Assembly: GCA_041687805.1 (NCBI GenBank)
Contig: JBDNJK010000062.1
Location: 1-7,155, forward strand
From: SZUA-87 sp041687805
Lineage (GTDB): Bacteria; Actinomycetota; Acidimicrobiia; Acidimicrobiales; Aldehydirespiratoraceae
Length of the DNA: 7,155 bases
Direction: 5' to 3'
Position numbers and translations under genes: made by a program. The stretch's first letter is position 1. Each line of letters starts with the position of its first letter. The notes under the pieces are model-generated. The model made no database searches. It worked only from the letters and a program-made list of their open reading frames with translations, and had not been told where the DNA came from. This document shows, in pieces, positions 7,021 to 7,155 of this stretch.

Positions 7021-7155
7021 GTGGTCCGACCCCAAACAGCGAGCGTCGAACCCCCGGAAGGCGGACCGAGGGATTGGTTCGCCACGGTCCTTGTTGCCGC
7101 CACCGCTATCGCCGCGGTGGGTGGACTGATCCTCCGATTCTGGTCGCCTTCGCCG
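7021..7155 (+). CDS. N-terminus of a membrane protein, possibly GT39/Pmt-type mannosyltransferase (cut by window edge)
   Basis: Forty-five codons are open to the right edge. The predicted product has a hydrophilic start rich in Pro and Gly (about 1-18), then one membrane helix (about 20-38), ending with LILRFWSPSP. Polyprenyl-phosphate-mannose-dependent glycosyltransferases (GT39/ArnT/Pmt-like) often begin this way: a first helix, then an Arg-rich turn and a loop that leads to an acidic DE motif. That motif would lie beyond the edge, so the assignment is only a suggestion. In-frame upstream starts exist at ATG 6955 and GTG 6961. They would extend the protein over the apparent promoter of the divergent LpdA-like gene, so I prefer 7021. 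The gene is probably real because the frame stays open and has a sensible helix, but its function is not established. Confidence 0.45.
   Translation, partial: MVRPQTASVEPPEGGPRDWFATVLVAATAIAAVGGLILRFWSPSP

Noticed and set aside
1..7155. A new defence, mobile or biosynthetic system
   Set aside because: All recognisable genes are common envelope, biotin and acyl-CoA metabolism families. There are no transposase, integrase, nuclease, toxin or repeat-array signals, and base composition looks even across the window.

Overview
This window looks like an ordinary chromosomal stretch from a moderately GC-rich actinobacterium. The evidence is the combination of a LytR-CpsA-Psr (LCP) cell-wall ligase, a BirA without a DNA-binding domain, a two-subunit acyl-CoA carboxylase with biotin carboxylase and biotin carrier fused, and a flavoprotein closest in motif pattern to mycobacterial LpdA (Rv3303c). 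Several start codons lack a Shine-Dalgarno sequence and have a TANNNT-like hexamer 6-8 bases upstream, which also fits leaderless actinobacterial transcription. The carboxyltransferase belongs to a subtype unlike the mycobacterial AccD5/AccD6 type, so a deep-branching lineage such as Acidimicrobiia is my guess. The sequence alone does not prove it.

Layout, left to right: (1) an LCP-family protein on the minus strand, running off the left edge; (2) birA on the minus strand, just upstream of the LCP gene and co-directional with it; (3) divergent from birA, the carboxylase alpha subunit (BC + BCCP) and 14 bases later the carboxyltransferase beta subunit, both on the plus strand; (4) convergent to these, an LpdA/Rv3303c-like FAD oxidoreductase on the minus strand; (5) divergent from it, the first 45 or so codons of a plus-strand membrane protein, possibly a GT39/Pmt-type mannosyltransferase, cut by the right edge. 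Coding density is very high. No stretch over 300 bases lacks a gene, and I see no tRNA, rRNA, CRISPR, insertion sequence or prophage signal.

How the genes fit together: the biotin ligase sits back to back with the carboxylase whose carrier lysine (in EAMKMEN) it would modify. The alpha subunit carboxylates that biotin with ATP and bicarbonate, and the beta subunit passes the carboxyl group to an acyl-CoA, feeding lipid synthesis or propionyl-CoA metabolism. From memory, M. tuberculosis has CpsA (Rv3267), BirA (Rv3279c), AccD5 (Rv3280), AccA3 (Rv3285) and LpdA (Rv3303c) in one neighbourhood, so this window resembles a compacted version of that block. I found no convincing new system. The points most worth a second look are the altered redox site of the LpdA-like protein, the unusual acyl-binding loop of the beta subunit, the dyad in front of the carboxylase operon, and the apparent leaderless starts.
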